From Tolypeutes matacus (lineage: Eukaryota > Chordata > Mammalia > Cingulata > Chlamyphoridae), in contig JAKSZT010054003.1 in assembly GCA_026826555.1 (NCBI GenBank), positions 598,978 to 662,977 of the forward strand: a DNA stretch of 64,000 nucleotides, written 5' to 3'. Below the pieces are notes generated by a model. It did no database searches. It was not told the DNA's origin and worked only from the letters and a program-made list of their open reading frames with translations. Positions within the stretch are counted from its first letter, which is position 1. Each line of letters opens with the position of its first letter. This document shows, in pieces, positions 24,226-36,765 of the stretch. Made by a program: the position numbers and the translations under genes.

Positions 24226-26650
24226 CTTTTTATAATTACACTATTAACTATAGTGCATGGTTAACCCTAGGGTTCACTGTTTGTGTTGAACAGGACTGTG
24301 AATTTTTAAAAATTGCTCTCTTATTATATATATATATAAATGTATTCTAAAAAGTTCACCTTTTAACCACATTTAAATATATAATTCAGTGATGTTAAAT
24401 ACTTTCAAAATGTTAGTCTACCATCACCAACATCCTCACCAAAATATTTTATCATCCCACTTAGAAAATTTGTAAAATTGAAGCAATAAATCTGCTTTCT
24501 CTAACCCCACCTGTCCCCTGGTAAACTGTATTCTTGATTTTAACTCTATGGGTTTGCTTATTCTCACTATTTCATATCAGTGAGATCATACAATACTTAC
24601 CCTTGGTGTCTGGCTTATCTCATTCAACTCAATGTCCATCCATGGTGTTGCATGTATCAGATCTCCATTATTTTTAGGGCTGAATAATATTCCATTGTAT
24701 GTATATACCACATTGTTTATCCATTCATCAGTTGATGGACACTTGAGTTGCTTCTATCTTTTGGCAATTGTGAATAATGCCATTATGAGCATCAGTGTGC
24801 AAATATCTGTTTGATCTCCTGCTTTCAATTCTCCTGGGTATATACCTAAAAGTAGCATTGCTAGATCCTTTGCTAATTTTATACTTGACTTTCTTAGGAA
24901 TGGCTGGAACTCTTTCCACATCAGATGCACCATTTCACATTCATACAAACAATAAACAAGTGCTTCCATATCTCCATATCCTCTCCAACAAATGTAATTT
25001 TCCATTTTTAAAATAGTAGTCATTCTAATGATTATGAAATGGTATCTCACTGTGGCCTTGATCTGCACCTTCCCAATGCTAATCATGTTGAGTATGTTTC
25101 CATAAGCTTTTTGACCATTTGTATATATTCTTTGTAGAAAAGTCTATTCAAGTCTTTTGTCCATTTTTTACTTTTCTTCCCTGTCTTTATATTGTTGAAT
25201 TTTAGGCCTTAATCATATATTTTGGATATCAACCCCCCATTAGATATGTGGTTTCCAAATATTTTTTCTCTTTGTGTAGCTTGCCATTTTACTTTAAAGA
25301 TAAAGTCATTTGATGACCAAAATTTTCTAATTTTGATGAGATCCTATTTAATCATTTTTTGTTGTTGCTCATGTATTGGGTGTAAATTCCAAGAAACCAT
25401 GACAACACAAGGTTGAGAAGATGCTTCCCTACACTATCTTCTAGGGATTTTATAGTTCTTGTTGTTATTTTTCAGTCTTTGATCCATTTTGAGTTGATTT
25501 TTGTATATGGTGTGAGGTAGCAGTCCCCCTTCATTCTTTTGCATATGTAGATCCTGTTTTCCCAGCTCCATTCATTGAAGAGACCATTCTTTCCCATTTA
25601 AGAGACTTTGAATCCCTTCAAGAATCAGTAAGACATAAATGTAAAGGTTGATTCCTGAACTATCAATTTAATTCCACTGGTCCATGTCTGTCTTTGTGCC
25701 AGCACCACACCATTTTGATAACTGTTGTTTTGTAATAAGTTTTAAAATAGTTACATGTGCATCTTCCAACTGTATGATGGTTTTGGCAATTTATATAAAT
25801 TTGATGACTGGCTTTTCCATTTCTGCAAAGAAGGCAGTTGGAATTTTGATTGTGATTGTGGCCAATTCTGTATATCACTTTGGGTAGAATTGATATCATA
25901 ACAATATTTAGTCTTCCATTTCATGAACTTGGAATATCCTTCCTTCCATTGATTTCTTTAAGCAATGTTTTCTAGTTTCTGTGTACAAGTCTGTTACATA
26001 CTTGGTCAGATTTATTCCTAGGTATTTGATTCTTTTCGTTGTTATCATAAATGGAATTTTCTTCCAATTGTTCATTACCTGTGTATAGGAAGATTATTTT
26101 TTTGGGGTATTGATGTTGTGCCCTACCACTCTGATGTGTTTATTTTTTAGCTCTAGTAGCTCTGTTGTGGGTTTTTCAGGTTTTTCTGAATATATGACCA
26201 TCTCATTGCAAATAGGGATATATTCTATTTTAATTTTGATGCCCTTCATTGACTTTACTTGCCCAATTGTTCCTGCCATAACCTCCAGTGCATTGTTGAA
26301 TAAATGTGCTTTCAATGGATATCCTTGTCTAATTACTGAACCTAGAGGAAAAGCCCTCAGTCTTTCATTATTAAGTATGATGTTAGCCACAACTAAAATT
26401 TATGCGGCCTTTATCATGTTGAGGAAGTTTCCTTCTATTCTTAGTTTTGTGGGCGTTTTTTTTTTTTTTTTTTTTTAAAGGGATGTTAGATTTTGTCAGA
26501 TACTTTTTTTGCATCATTGACACGTGCTTGTGGTTATTTCCTTCATTTTCTTAATGTGGTGTAATACATTAATTCTGTTTCTTATGTTGAACCCCTGGCA
26601 TACCTGGGATAATTTCTGCCTTATTGTGGCATATACGTATATATTTTTTC
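24226..26650 (-). mobile_element. Old L1, inverted, 3' UTR and ORF2 C-terminal half
   Basis: The 3' UTR lies at low coordinates (about 24226-24600). The ORF2 C-terminal cysteine region follows at 24754-25086 (CWRGYGDMEALVYCLYECE in minus frame), then the RT region up to about 26500. A T-run near 26458-26476 marks an internal A-rich expansion. Non-functional. Confidence 0.82.
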
Positions 26651-28920
26651 ATTTATTTTATTTAGTTGGTTTTAAAATCCCCTGCTTTGGCACTTACAAA
26701 AATTACTTATTTATTATTTCTTTATTGGAGATATTGTGGGTTTACAGAACAATCATACATACATTTCAGGATTCCTATGTACCCCCAACCACCAATACTC
26801 TGCATTAATGTGGAATGTCTGTTACAATTTATGATAGATAGAACATTTTTTATAATTGTACTATTAATTGAAATCTGTGGCTTAACATAGGGTTCACAGT
26901 TTTTGAAGTATAGTTACATGGATTCTTTTCATTAATTTTTTGCTACCATATATACAATCTAACATTTTCCCTTTAATCACATTCAGATATATATTTCAGT
27001 GCTATTAATTGTATTCACATGGTTGTGTTGCCATTACCACCTTCATTACCAAAATATTTACAAAACTCTAAGTAGGAGCCCTGTACATATTAAGCCTTAA
27101 CTTCCATTCCCTAGTCCCACCCTATCCCCTGGTAACTTATATTGCAGATTGTGATTCTATGAGTTTGTCTATTCTAATGATTACAAATCAGTGAGATAAT
27201 ACAATTTGTTTTTAATACTAGCCATTCTAATGGGTGAGAAATGGAATCTCATTGTGGTTTTGATTTGCATTTCCCTAATAGTTAAGGATGTTTAGCATCC
27301 AGTTATGTGTTTTCTGGCAATTTGAATTTCTTTTGGGGTAGATATCTAGTCAAGTCTTTGGCCCCTTTTTAATTGAGCTGTTTGCCCTTTTGTTGTTAAT
27401 TGAATGATTATGTGTTCATTATATTAAAACTTTATAAGATATAATGTTTCCAAATATTTTCTCCCATTGTTTATGTTGTCATTTTACTTTCATGGTAAAG
27501 TACTCTGAGGCAGAAAAAAATTTTATATTGATGAGTTCCCATTCACTTATTTTTTCTTTTGTTGCTTATACTTTGGGTGTAAAGTCTAAGAAAGCATCGC
27601 TTAACATATGGTAATGAAGATGCTTCCCTACATTTTCTTCTAGGTGTTTTATAACCCAAGCTCTTATATGTAGGTGTTTGATCCATTTGGAGTTGATTTT
27701 TGAATACAGTGTGAAGTAAGAGTCCTCTTATGTTTTTTTTTTTTTTCTTTCTCAAATGGAGATCCAGTTTCCCAACAATATTTGTTGAAGAGATTATTAT
27801 TTCCCAATTCAGTGGTCTTTGCCCCTTGTTAAAATCAGTTGGCCACAAATGTGAGGGTTGATCTCTCTCCTCTAAATTCAATTCCATTGGTCTTTCTGTT
27901 TTTGTGTCAGTACCAGGCTGTTTCTTTTACTGTGGTTTTGTAATACCTTTAAGATTAGGATGTTTGTGTCCTCCAACTTCATTCTTCTTTTGCAATATGG
28001 TTTTAAGTATTCAGGGCTCCTTACACTTCCCCATATATTTGATAATTAGGATTTCTATTTCTGAAAAGGTCATTGGAATTTAGATTGGGAATGCATTGGA
28101 TCTGTAAATTGCTATGGGTAGGATTGACAACATAACACTGGTTAGTTTTCCAATCCATGAACATAGAATATCCTTCTATTTATTTAGGACTTTTTATTTC
28201 TTCCAGTAATGTTTTCTAGATTTCTTTGTACAAGTTCTTTACAACCTTGGTTAGATTTATTTCTAGGTATTTCATCTTGTTTATTTTCTGAATGGACATT
28301 TCTTGATTTTTTCTTTTAATTTTTCAATGCTTGTATATAAAAACATTACTGACTTTTTGGTGTTAAACTTGTACTCTGCAACTTTGCTGAATTCATTTTT
28401 AGCTCTAGGAACTTTATTGTTTTTTCTGGATTTTTTGTATAAAGGAGCAAAGCATCTGCAAATAGGGAGCATTTTATTTCTTCCTTTCTTCTTTTAATGC
28501 CTTTTATTTTTTTCTTGCCAAATTGCTCTGGCAAGAAATTCCAGTTCAGTCTTAAATAACAATGTGACAGCAAGCATCTTTGCTTTGTTCCTGTTTTTAG
28601 GGAGAAAGCTTTAGTCTTTCACCATTAAGTAGGATGTTAGCTGTGGGCTTTCCATGTATGTCTTTTATTATGTTAAGGAAGTTTACTTCTATTCCTAGTG
28701 CTCTAAGTGTTTTTATCATGAAATTATACTAGATTTTGTGAAATGCCTTTTCTGCATCAATTGATATGATCATTTTTAGTTGTTTCTTTTATAGGTAGTA
28801 TGAAAGAGGTCTTCTTTCATTCTTTTGGTTATGGATATCCAGTATTCCTTGCACCATTTATTGAAGAGAATGTGCTGCCCCAGAAAAGTGGACTTGGTAG
28901 GCTTATCAAAAATCAGTTGA
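26650..28920 (-). mobile_element. Old L1, inverted, third copy
   Basis: A 3' UTR piece at about 26700-27180 (CCCCCAACCACCAATACTC on plus). ORF2-derived DNA at about 27180-28918 follows, with minus-frame RT text near 28346-28573 including SLFADALLLYTKNPEKT. L1 H begins at 28921. Confidence 0.8.
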
Positions 28921-29907
28921 GGGGATTGTGGGAACATGGCATTGCATTAGACAGATAAGGCTCAGGTCTCTCACAAAAACAATGGGGAAAGACCCAAAAT
29001 TTGTCCAAGGGACATGCTTTGGGGGTCAGCAGACCAAGACAGTGCTTCACAACTCCAGGAGGGTGAGGAACAAAAAGACAAAGGAGGTGAAACAATAAAC
29101 TGTGAGTTACTAAGCCTCCCCACCACTGGGAAGGGCTCCCCTCCCCCACCACTGAGTTATTCAGTGGGTTTAAAACCCCTGGCTCATTGCAGCTGACTGA
29201 GAGGAGAGCAAATGTCTTCCTCCCTGCCAGCTGTTACAAAGGAAAAAAAAAGGGGTAGTTGGGGAGAATTTCTTCAGTGAATTTGGCCAATGGAGCCCAC
29301 TTTGAATCTCAGGTCTGGACAGATAAAAATAAAGAAAACTAGAGAGATACACCTGCATGGAATGGCATGCCAACAAAAGTGATCTTCTGGTCTGTCTGGA
29401 AACTAGATGGTCAAAAGCTGCTTCTAGAGCTCTCTTTACCCCACACCTGGGAGAAAGTCTGCACTGCATTAGTGAGTCCCTCACATGATTTTGGTAACTT
29501 AAGCTGTACAATTTTAAAGACTTAGGATAGTTTGAACAAAATATCAAAGAATATCAAAGAAAAAATAGCAACATTGGGCAAGAGAGAGAAATTGGCCATC
29601 AGAGAAAATTCACCAGCATAGATGCCTAGACATCAGCATAAAAATTACAATCCACACTAGGACAGAGATGGCCCAGCCAAAGGAACAAACCAAATATCCT
29701 GAAGTGATTCAGGATTTAAGACAATTAATCAGTGATAATCACACAACTCTCCTAAATCAATTTAAAGAATTTAAAAAAAAATATGAGTAAACAGATAAAG
29801 GATATTAAGCAGACACTGGGTGAGTATAAAGAACAATTTACAAGTCTGCAAAGAAAAGTAACAGACCTTATGAAAGATCCAATGGAAGAGATTAAAAATA
29901 CATTAGA
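28921..29907 (+). mobile_element. L1 H, left part: 5' UTR and start of ORF1
   Basis: Begins GGGGATTGTGGGAACATGG, comparable with the start of E and D. After the 5' UTR, ORF1 starts at ATG 29668 (MAQPKEQTKYPEVIQ), shifts frame near 29780 and reads a coiled-coil-like stretch (MEEIKNTLD). Full-length L1 E interrupts it after AAAAATACATTAGA. The rest of ORF1 is at 47896-48254. Confidence 0.82.
29894..29907. repeat. 14-bp target-site duplication of L1 E, left
   Basis: AAAAATACATTAGA, identical to 47896-47909. It lies inside ORF1 of L1 H and directly precedes the 5' end of E. Confidence 0.85.
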
Positions 29908-30779
29908 CAAGTTCTGGAAAAATGGCATCAAATTAGGTAGGCAAGGCCCAACTCTCTCACAAAAAAAGAACAGAGAAAGGGTAAGGCCTTATCTGAGAGA
30001 GCTACTTTGGATATCTATAGAACAGGAAAGTGCTCTGCATCATCCAGTAGGGAAATGGACAGATAAAGAAGCCAAAGGAAAACCATGAGTTGCTTGTCCC
30101 TGTGGCTGGAAACAGCACATATACCTTACCCACAGGGCAAGTAGTCACAGTGGAACCTCTGGCTCACTACTGCCAATGAAGTGGGGGGTACAATCCCTGG
30201 GAGAAAGAGTAGTCTGACAGAAGGCCAAGAGTGGTTTCTTTGCAATGTTTTTGGCCACCTGAGCCCCCTTCAGTTCTTGGAAGGCACACTGACCCAATGG
30301 GGAGAAGGGAGGGGAATCTGCTCAGGCAGGCTGTCACACCCAGACTCCCAGGGAGAGAGGAACTAGATTAGTGAGGGGGCAGAGAAAGGTGACTAATCAG
30401 CAGCACTCTGGCAAACTGTTAGAAGTCCAAAGCACCTGAGGGAAAGGGGACAGATAGAGCCAGTTAAGCTTTTTAATACTAATTAAACTGTGGAACCAGT
30501 TAAGCCCACTGGAAGAATTCCCACCTTGAATATATGAGGACCCTGGTTCAATTCCCAGACCTCCTTAGAGAAGTGATCCAGAGAATGATCCACTGGGTTA
30601 TCAAAAAACACAATATTTTTGTTTGTTTTCAGTTTCTTGGATCTGTTATTTTTCAAAGGTTCCTTATTTTACTCACTAAAACCTGGTACACCATCTGCAG
30701 AGGGAAGGCCACAGGGTGATTGATGGACATGGCAGCTTGAGAAGCAGCTTAGGGGCTTAAGAGGGAAGGCTGCTATTCC

Positions 30780-31240
30780 TTGTTGTTTTTTTTTTTATTA
30801 TTTGTTGCTGTTTTGTTTCTTATTAGTTGTGTTTCCCCTTTCTTTGTTTCCTTTTTTCTATCTATTTTTTCTACCTAATTTATCTTTCTTCCCTTCATAT
30901 TTCTATCTTCTGTTTTCCGCTGTTTTTCTTTCAATCCACTTCTATTTGTTTGGCCTTTTTTGTTGTTGTTTTTATTTCTATCTTTTTTTCCTTTTCTCTC
31001 TCTTTTTCTCTGTCTTTTTCTCTCTTCTCATCATTCTGGCCTTTTCATTCATTCTATAAATTTTTCTCTATTTCATTTCTTGTTTCAATTATTCTATTCA
31101 AATTTTATTCTTATTCTTTGTACTTATGATTTTTTTACTCATGTTAATTATTTCTTTTCCTAGTTCTTGTACAGTTCCTCTTCTACCTATTTTACTATTT
31201 TATTATTGTTCTTTTTCTCTCTTTATCTCTTGCCTTTTCT
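30780..31240 (+). other. Pyrimidine-rich tract in the L1 E 5' UTR
   Basis: About 450 bp of T/C-rich DNA directly upstream of the block leading into ORF1. The same arrangement occurs in D at about 32470-33080. Frames across it look like hydrophobic membrane proteins (Phe/Leu/Ser) only because of base composition. Confidence 0.7.
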
Positions 31241-31388
31241 CTGTTCTTAATATGTTTTTCAAGGGAACACAGACAACAGCAATAAGAGAATAGAATAAGA
31301 GGAATGAAGTGTCAAAGAGAAGACTTGTAACAAACACAAAAACAGCAAGAAAATAAATCCCCAGTGTAGAAAGAGAGGCTAACCAACC

Positions 31389-31400
31389 AAATAAGCCCAT
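31389..31400. repeat. 12-bp target-site duplication of L1 D, left
   Basis: AAATAAGCCCAT, repeated at 41739-41750. Without D, the flanks rejoin to the E 5' UTR/ORF1 boundary, as seen in the parallel region of D near 33220-33240. Confidence 0.87.
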
Positions 31401-33237
31401 AAAGGAGAGGAGCCAAGATGGCGTTAGTGTAGGAGGGCACACAGTGTAAGCTCCCAGAGAAAGGCGGATTGTGGACGGGGTCCTGCCCAGGGGTCTGTGC
31501 TGTGCACGCATGGAAGGAGAAGCTTGGGACATCTATCTGCGAGGATCAACAGTGTGGATGGAATGGTAGAGATTCGTGAGTTTTAAGCCTGCTGGTGGTG
31601 GTTGGCATGGAAGGCTAAGCCCCATGGTTAGGGGGAAAAAAATAAAATAAAATAGCCGATTGGAGCCGTGAGCAGGGCTCGGCAACCAGGAGGCAGGGCC
31701 TAGTGGGAGGGGGCACTCTCTGAGGGGGGCACTGGTAAAAGGACGAGAGAGTTTTATTTTCTGGGGATTTGGCTGCCTGGAGCCCCTTGGACATTGGGTG
31801 AACAGAACAGCCAGAGAAAATCGGCACCCAGCAGAGGGAAGGGGTGATGCTGTTCGGGAAAGGAGTTGATTTACCTAGCTGCCCAGGGATAAGCCCCAGG
31901 CCACCATAGAGCCAGGAAGAGGGGACACTCTCCAAAAGAGGGAGGGTTCTGTTGGAGGACAGGGAAGGGAATTTTTTTTTTTTTTTTTTGCCATTGATCT
32001 GGCTGCCTGGACTGCCCCATAGCTTTGGGGAGCAGAAAAGCTGACCTGAAGCAGCATCAAGCTGAGAGGAGAGGTGACTCTGCTGAGTCAAACTGATTTA
32101 CATAGCAACTAGGTGACACTTGGGCTCGGCTCCAGAAGGGGTGGAGTCGGCCGTCTTTAGCACTCTGCACTCACTAACATTCGAGCTACAGCTACCCTGG
32201 GGAGTCCAGGAAGTGGGATGTGCTTGATTAATTTCCATGGGGTCCCCTCCGTAAGTGGGTTGGTCTAGAGGAGGAATTATTTTAGGTTCTGTATTTCATA
32301 AAAAAAAAGTGAGAAGGTCATTTCAGTAAATGAAAAATAAATTCTTTTTAATTTAGTTTAATAGCTAAAAGCTGTTTCAGGACCTGCATATAGAACCCTG
32401 CAGGGAAGTTGATTGATAAACACAACCAGGCAGAGAGGATCCACGTGGACCCTAGGGGAATCATTGACCCCCTTTAGCTCTGTTTGACTGGTTGCCTGTG
32501 TGGTTCTTTGGTTTTTCTCTGTTTATTTCTGGTCTCTTGCTTTTCTTTCCTCTTTCCTCCCCCCTTTCTTTTTTCTTTCATTTTTTAACATTAGGTGCTG
32601 CTAGCTTGTCACTTCTTTGCTGTGCTTCTTCTTCAGTAATTTCCCACTCGCTGACTATGTTGATTTTGTATTCCAAACTATTCCTTATCCTTCCTTCATC
32701 TTTCTGCCTTCTGATTTCTGTTGTGGTTCTTAGATACAACATTTTTTCATAGGCCCACAACTTAAGGGTGTCAATTCCTATTCCATCTATTTTGTTTTCT
32801 TCTTTTTTTTTTTATTAGTATTAACTCTTTCCTTTCAGCCCTTTCTTTACTATTTCTCTCCCTCCTCATAAATCTAGCCTTCTAAATCACTATAAATATA
32901 TTCTTCCATTTGTTTTCCCAGTCCATTGTAGGAACTCCACTTTTTAACCTGTAACTCTACACTGCCTACACAAGTTAAATATTCATCTCATTAAGTCTCA
33001 TTTGGCCCCTCTTTTAACTTTTATCAATATTACTATTATCCTTCTGCCTTCCTTACATCTTTTGATTCCTCTGGCCCTAATCTTTTGCCTTCAAGGGAAC
33101 ATAGAAAGAAGCAAGGAAATAAAATAAGAAGAAAAAGTGCCAAAGAGAAAACTTAACTCACACGCAGAACCAACAGCTAAATAAAACTCTAGAGCATAGA
33201 GAAAAGCTAATCAACTGAACAAACCCATCAAGATAAT
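31401..33237 (+). promoter_or_regulatory. L1 D 5' UTR with internal promoter region
   Basis: About 1.8 kb upstream of ORF1. It is GC-richer at its start, with CAAGATGGC at 31414-31422, the core of the YY1 site that positions transcription in human L1. A T/C-rich tract lies at about 32470-33080, just before the A-rich run into ORF1. Promoter function is inferred from L1 biology. Confidence 0.75.
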
Positions 33238-34209
33238 ATGATGACCAGAGGGCAACAAAAAAATACAAATGACACTGAGAAACAGGAAAACATGGATCAG
33301 TCCAATGAACAAATTAAAAACCAGGAAGTGATGCAGAACATCTAACAACAAATCAAAGCTATCCAAGCAAATATCATGTACCAACTTAAAGAAGTGAAGG
33401 AAGAGATTAAGGATATAAAGAAGACACTTGGAGAACATACTGAAGAAATTGCAAACATGCCTAAAAAGGTAATGGATATGATGGTGAACAATGGCACAAT
33501 CCAAGAAATAAAAAAGACGCTGGATTCACATAGCATCAGATTTGAACAGGCAGAGGAAAGAATTAGTGATATGGAAGACAATACAGCTGAAATCAAAGAG
33601 ATAGTAGAACAGATAGACAAAAAGATAGAAAAAATCCAGCATGGACTCAGGGAATTAACCAATAACACAAAACGCACAAACATACGCTTTATGGGCATCC
33701 AAGAAGGAGAAGAGAAGGGAAAGGGAACAGATGGAGTGTTGAAGGAAATAATGACCAAAAACTTTCCAAACCTATTGAGAGAGATGTATGTGCAGATCCA
33801 GGAAGAACAACACACCCCAAAGAGTATAAATCTCAACAGGCCAACTCCAAGTTGTCAAAATGTCCAATGCTCAAGACAAAGAGAAAATACTCAAGGCAGC
33901 AAGAGAAAAGAGAACCATCAAATAAAAGGGAAGCACAATAAGATTAAGTGCTGATTTCTCAGCTGAAACCATGGAGGCAAGAAGACAGTGGTAAGACGTA
34001 GTCAAAATACCGAAAGAAAAAACTTCCAGCCACAAATTCTCTATCCAGCAAAATTGGCATTCAAAAATGATGGAGAGTTCAAAATATTCACAAATAAACA
34101 GAAATTAAGAGAGTATGTCAATAAGAAACCAGCACTTCAAGAAACACTAAAGGAATCTCTACAAGTTGGAAGAAAAAAACAAGGGAGAGAGAGCTGGAGG
34201 AGAGTTTAA
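33238..34209 (+). pseudogene. L1 ORF1 (RNA-binding chaperone), copy D, broken
   Basis: ORF1p forms coiled-coil trimers that coat L1 RNA. Tandem ATGs occur at 33238 and 33241; the frame reads MMTRGQQKNTNDTEKQEN. A TAA at 33343-33345 (codon 36) ends it, but the same frame is open from 33376 to 33954 through heptad-like coiled-coil text (IKDIKKTLGEHTEEIANM) and the RRM-like part (IRFMGIQEGEEKGKGTDG). A shift near 33946 precedes ADFSAETMEARRQW. Another in the A-run near 34017 leads to the C-terminal FQPQILYPAKLAFKNDGEF and the stop at 34207-34209. One stop and two shifts, so recently dead. Confidence 0.9.
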
Positions 34210-35490
34210 AAACAACAGAAAAGACAAAAAGAGAAACTTAACAACATATGACATACATTAACCCAAAGAAAAAATGGCTGAAGTAAGAAATTCGTTACAA
34301 GTAATAACACTGAATGTTAATGGATTAGATTCACCTATCAAGAGACACAGATTGGCAAAATGTATAAGAAAATATGATCCATCTATATGCTGTCTACAAG
34401 AAACCCACCTTTGACCCAGGGATTCAAGGAGGCTGAAAGTGAATGGCTGGAAAAACATTTTCCAAGCTAACAATAGTCAAAAAAGGGCAGGTGTAGCTAT
34501 TCTAATATCAGACAAAATAGACTTTAAATGCAAAACTATTGTAAGAGACAAAGATGGACAATACATATTAGTAAAAGGAGTAATCTCTCAAGAAGAGAGA
34601 ACAAGCATCAAAATTTACATACCTAATCGGGGTGCCTCAAAATATGTGTGACAAACTCTGGAAAAACTAAGAGGAGAAATAAATGCCTCTACAATTATAG
34701 CAGGGGATTTCAACACACCACTATCATCATTAGACAGAACATCTAGATGGAGAATCAATAAAGAAACAAAGGCATCCAACAATACATTAGAAGACCTAGA
34801 CTTGATAGAAATATACAGAACACTACAACCAAATACAGCAGGATTTACATTCTTCTCCAGTGCACATGGAACATACTCCAAAATAGACAACATGCTAGGC
34901 CACCGAACAATTCTCAATGAATTCAGAAAGATTGAGATTAAACAAAGTAATTTCTCTGACCACAACGGAATGAAATTGGAATTCACTAATGGCCAGAGAA
35001 ACTGGTTAGGCACAAGGATATTGAAGTTAAACAACACACTCTTAGACAAACTTGGGTCAAAGAGGAAATCTCAAAAGAAATAATAACTACCTCGAAACTA
35101 ATGAAAACGACAACACAACATATCAAAACCTATGGGATGCAGCAAAAGCAGTCCTGAGAGGGAAGTTCATAGCCATAAATTCATATATTAAAAAAGAAGA
35201 AAGAGCTAAAATTGAAGACCTGACTGCACACTTGGAGGAATTAATAAAAACAACAACAAACTAAACCTAAAGGTAGTACAACAAAGGAAATAACAAAGAT
35301 TAGAGCAGAACTTAATGAAATAGAGAATAAGAAAACACTGGAAACAATAAACAAAACCAAAAGCTGGTTCTTTGAGAATATCAATAAAATTCACAAACCC
35401 TTAGTCAGACTAACAAAGAAAAAGAGAGAACAGATGCAAATACATAAAATAAGGAATGAGCAAGGGGATATCACTCCTGGGCCCACAGAA

Positions 35491-35980
35491 GCAGTTGAAA
35501 TACAGGGGCTTCTTTGGGAGTGGGAGGTTGTCCTGAGTACTGTTGTGGCAATGGATGTAGGCCATTTTAAATCAGCACACACCACTCAGAACTGAGTGGG
35601 AGAGAGTGTGGTCTACAGTGTGAACTGTGGTCTATGGTTGGTGGCAAAGCTCCAGGATGTGTAAGTTCATTGAGGGTGGTGGGCCACACTGTGGGAGATG
35701 TTTGTGTGGGATGTGGTGGGAGGTGTGGGGGGTGGGCAACATGGGAATCCCAGTGGGTTCCGTGTAATATTTTGGGTAATCTAAGCACCTCTTAAAATAT
35801 ATGTATATATATATATATATATATAAATAACATTTTTGTAAGCAAATACACATATATGCATATATATTTATATATCATTTTGCAAATGTTTGTATGTATT
35901 GTGAGAATTTTGCTTTTTACCCATAATAAAAAAAAATAAATAAATAAACACATTATGTTAGATGGCAAAAAAAAAAAAAA
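35491..35980 (+). mobile_element. Truncated L1 module-2 tail nested in L1 D
   Basis: Carries the last ~450 bp of module 2 (CTGAGTACTGTTGTGG to GGTAATCTAAGCACC), an A-rich AATAAATAAA tail, then about 18 extra bases (CACATTATGTTAGATGGC) and a second pure A tail. Compared with copy A around 170-190, no target-site duplication is visible and a few target bases are lost. Confidence 0.85.
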
Positions 35981-36274
35981 AAGAGTAATATAAGAGGATA
36001 CTTTGAAAAATTATATGACACAAGAATGATAATTTAGAGGAAATGAACAAGTTTCTAGAAACCCACAAACAGCCTACACTGATGAAAGAAAAAATAGATT
36101 ACTCAACAGTCCAATTACAAGTAAAGAGAAAGACTCAGTCATCAAAAACCTCCCAACTAAGAAGAGCCCAGGACCAGATGGCTTCACAACTGAATTCTAC
36201 CAAACATTATGGAAAGAGCTAACAGCAATTCTACTTAAGGTCTTCCAAAAAATAGAAGTAGAAGGAATAATGCC

Positions 36275-36765
36275 TGTATTAGTCAGTCAAAGGGATGCTA
36301 ATGTGAAATACCAAAAATTGGTTGGTCTTTATAAAGGGTATTTATTTGGGGTAGAAGTCCAGAAATACCAGGCCATAAAGCATTAAGTTTCTTCTCTCAC
36401 CACAGTCTATTGCCACGTGTTAGAGCAAGACAGCTGCTGGCGTTTGCCAGGGTTCAGGCTTCTGGGGTTCCTCTTTCCTCAGGGCTGCATTTCTCTCCGG
36501 GCTTAGCTCCTGTTTCCTCCACAAGGTCAGCTGCAAACGGCTTGCTTCTCTTCTCCTGGGGCCTTCTTTCCAACATCAAAGTGTCTTCTTCTCAAAAGAC
36601 TGCTTGAACTGTCCTTTGCCTTGCCTTTTATATTCAATTCCCCACGCACCAAGGGGTGGGGCTCAACACCCTAATCCTAACCTAATCATGCCCAGATTAA
36701 CAGATGAGATTACAAGCATGATTCAATTATATTTTTGGAATTCATAATTACTTCAAACTGCCACA
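36275..36765 (-). mobile_element. Solo LTR, ERVL-MaLR-like, in L1 D ORF2
   Basis: 491 bp bounded by TG...CA, with a perfect 5-bp duplication ATGCC (36270-36274 and 36766-36770). On the minus strand it starts TGTGGCAGTTTGAAG and ends TGACTGACTAATACA, the same general plan as the LTRs at 48255 and 59597. No internal viral sequence remains, so it arose by LTR-LTR recombination. It is the youngest datable event in the central nest. Confidence 0.88.

Noticed and set aside
30500..30575. tRNA-like B-box text (GGTTCAATTCCC) suggesting a SINE or tRNA gene
   Set aside because: No matching A box or tail, and it lies within the presumed L1 E 5' UTR.
30802..31163. Open frames of 67-100 codons that look like multi-pass membrane proteins
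   Set aside because: They lie in the T/C-rich tract of an L1 5' UTR; the Phe/Leu/Ser composition follows from base content.
33342..33836. Minus-strand 164-codon frame
   Set aside because: Antisense of L1 ORF1 in copy D; a similar shadow exists at 41892-42386 in copy E.
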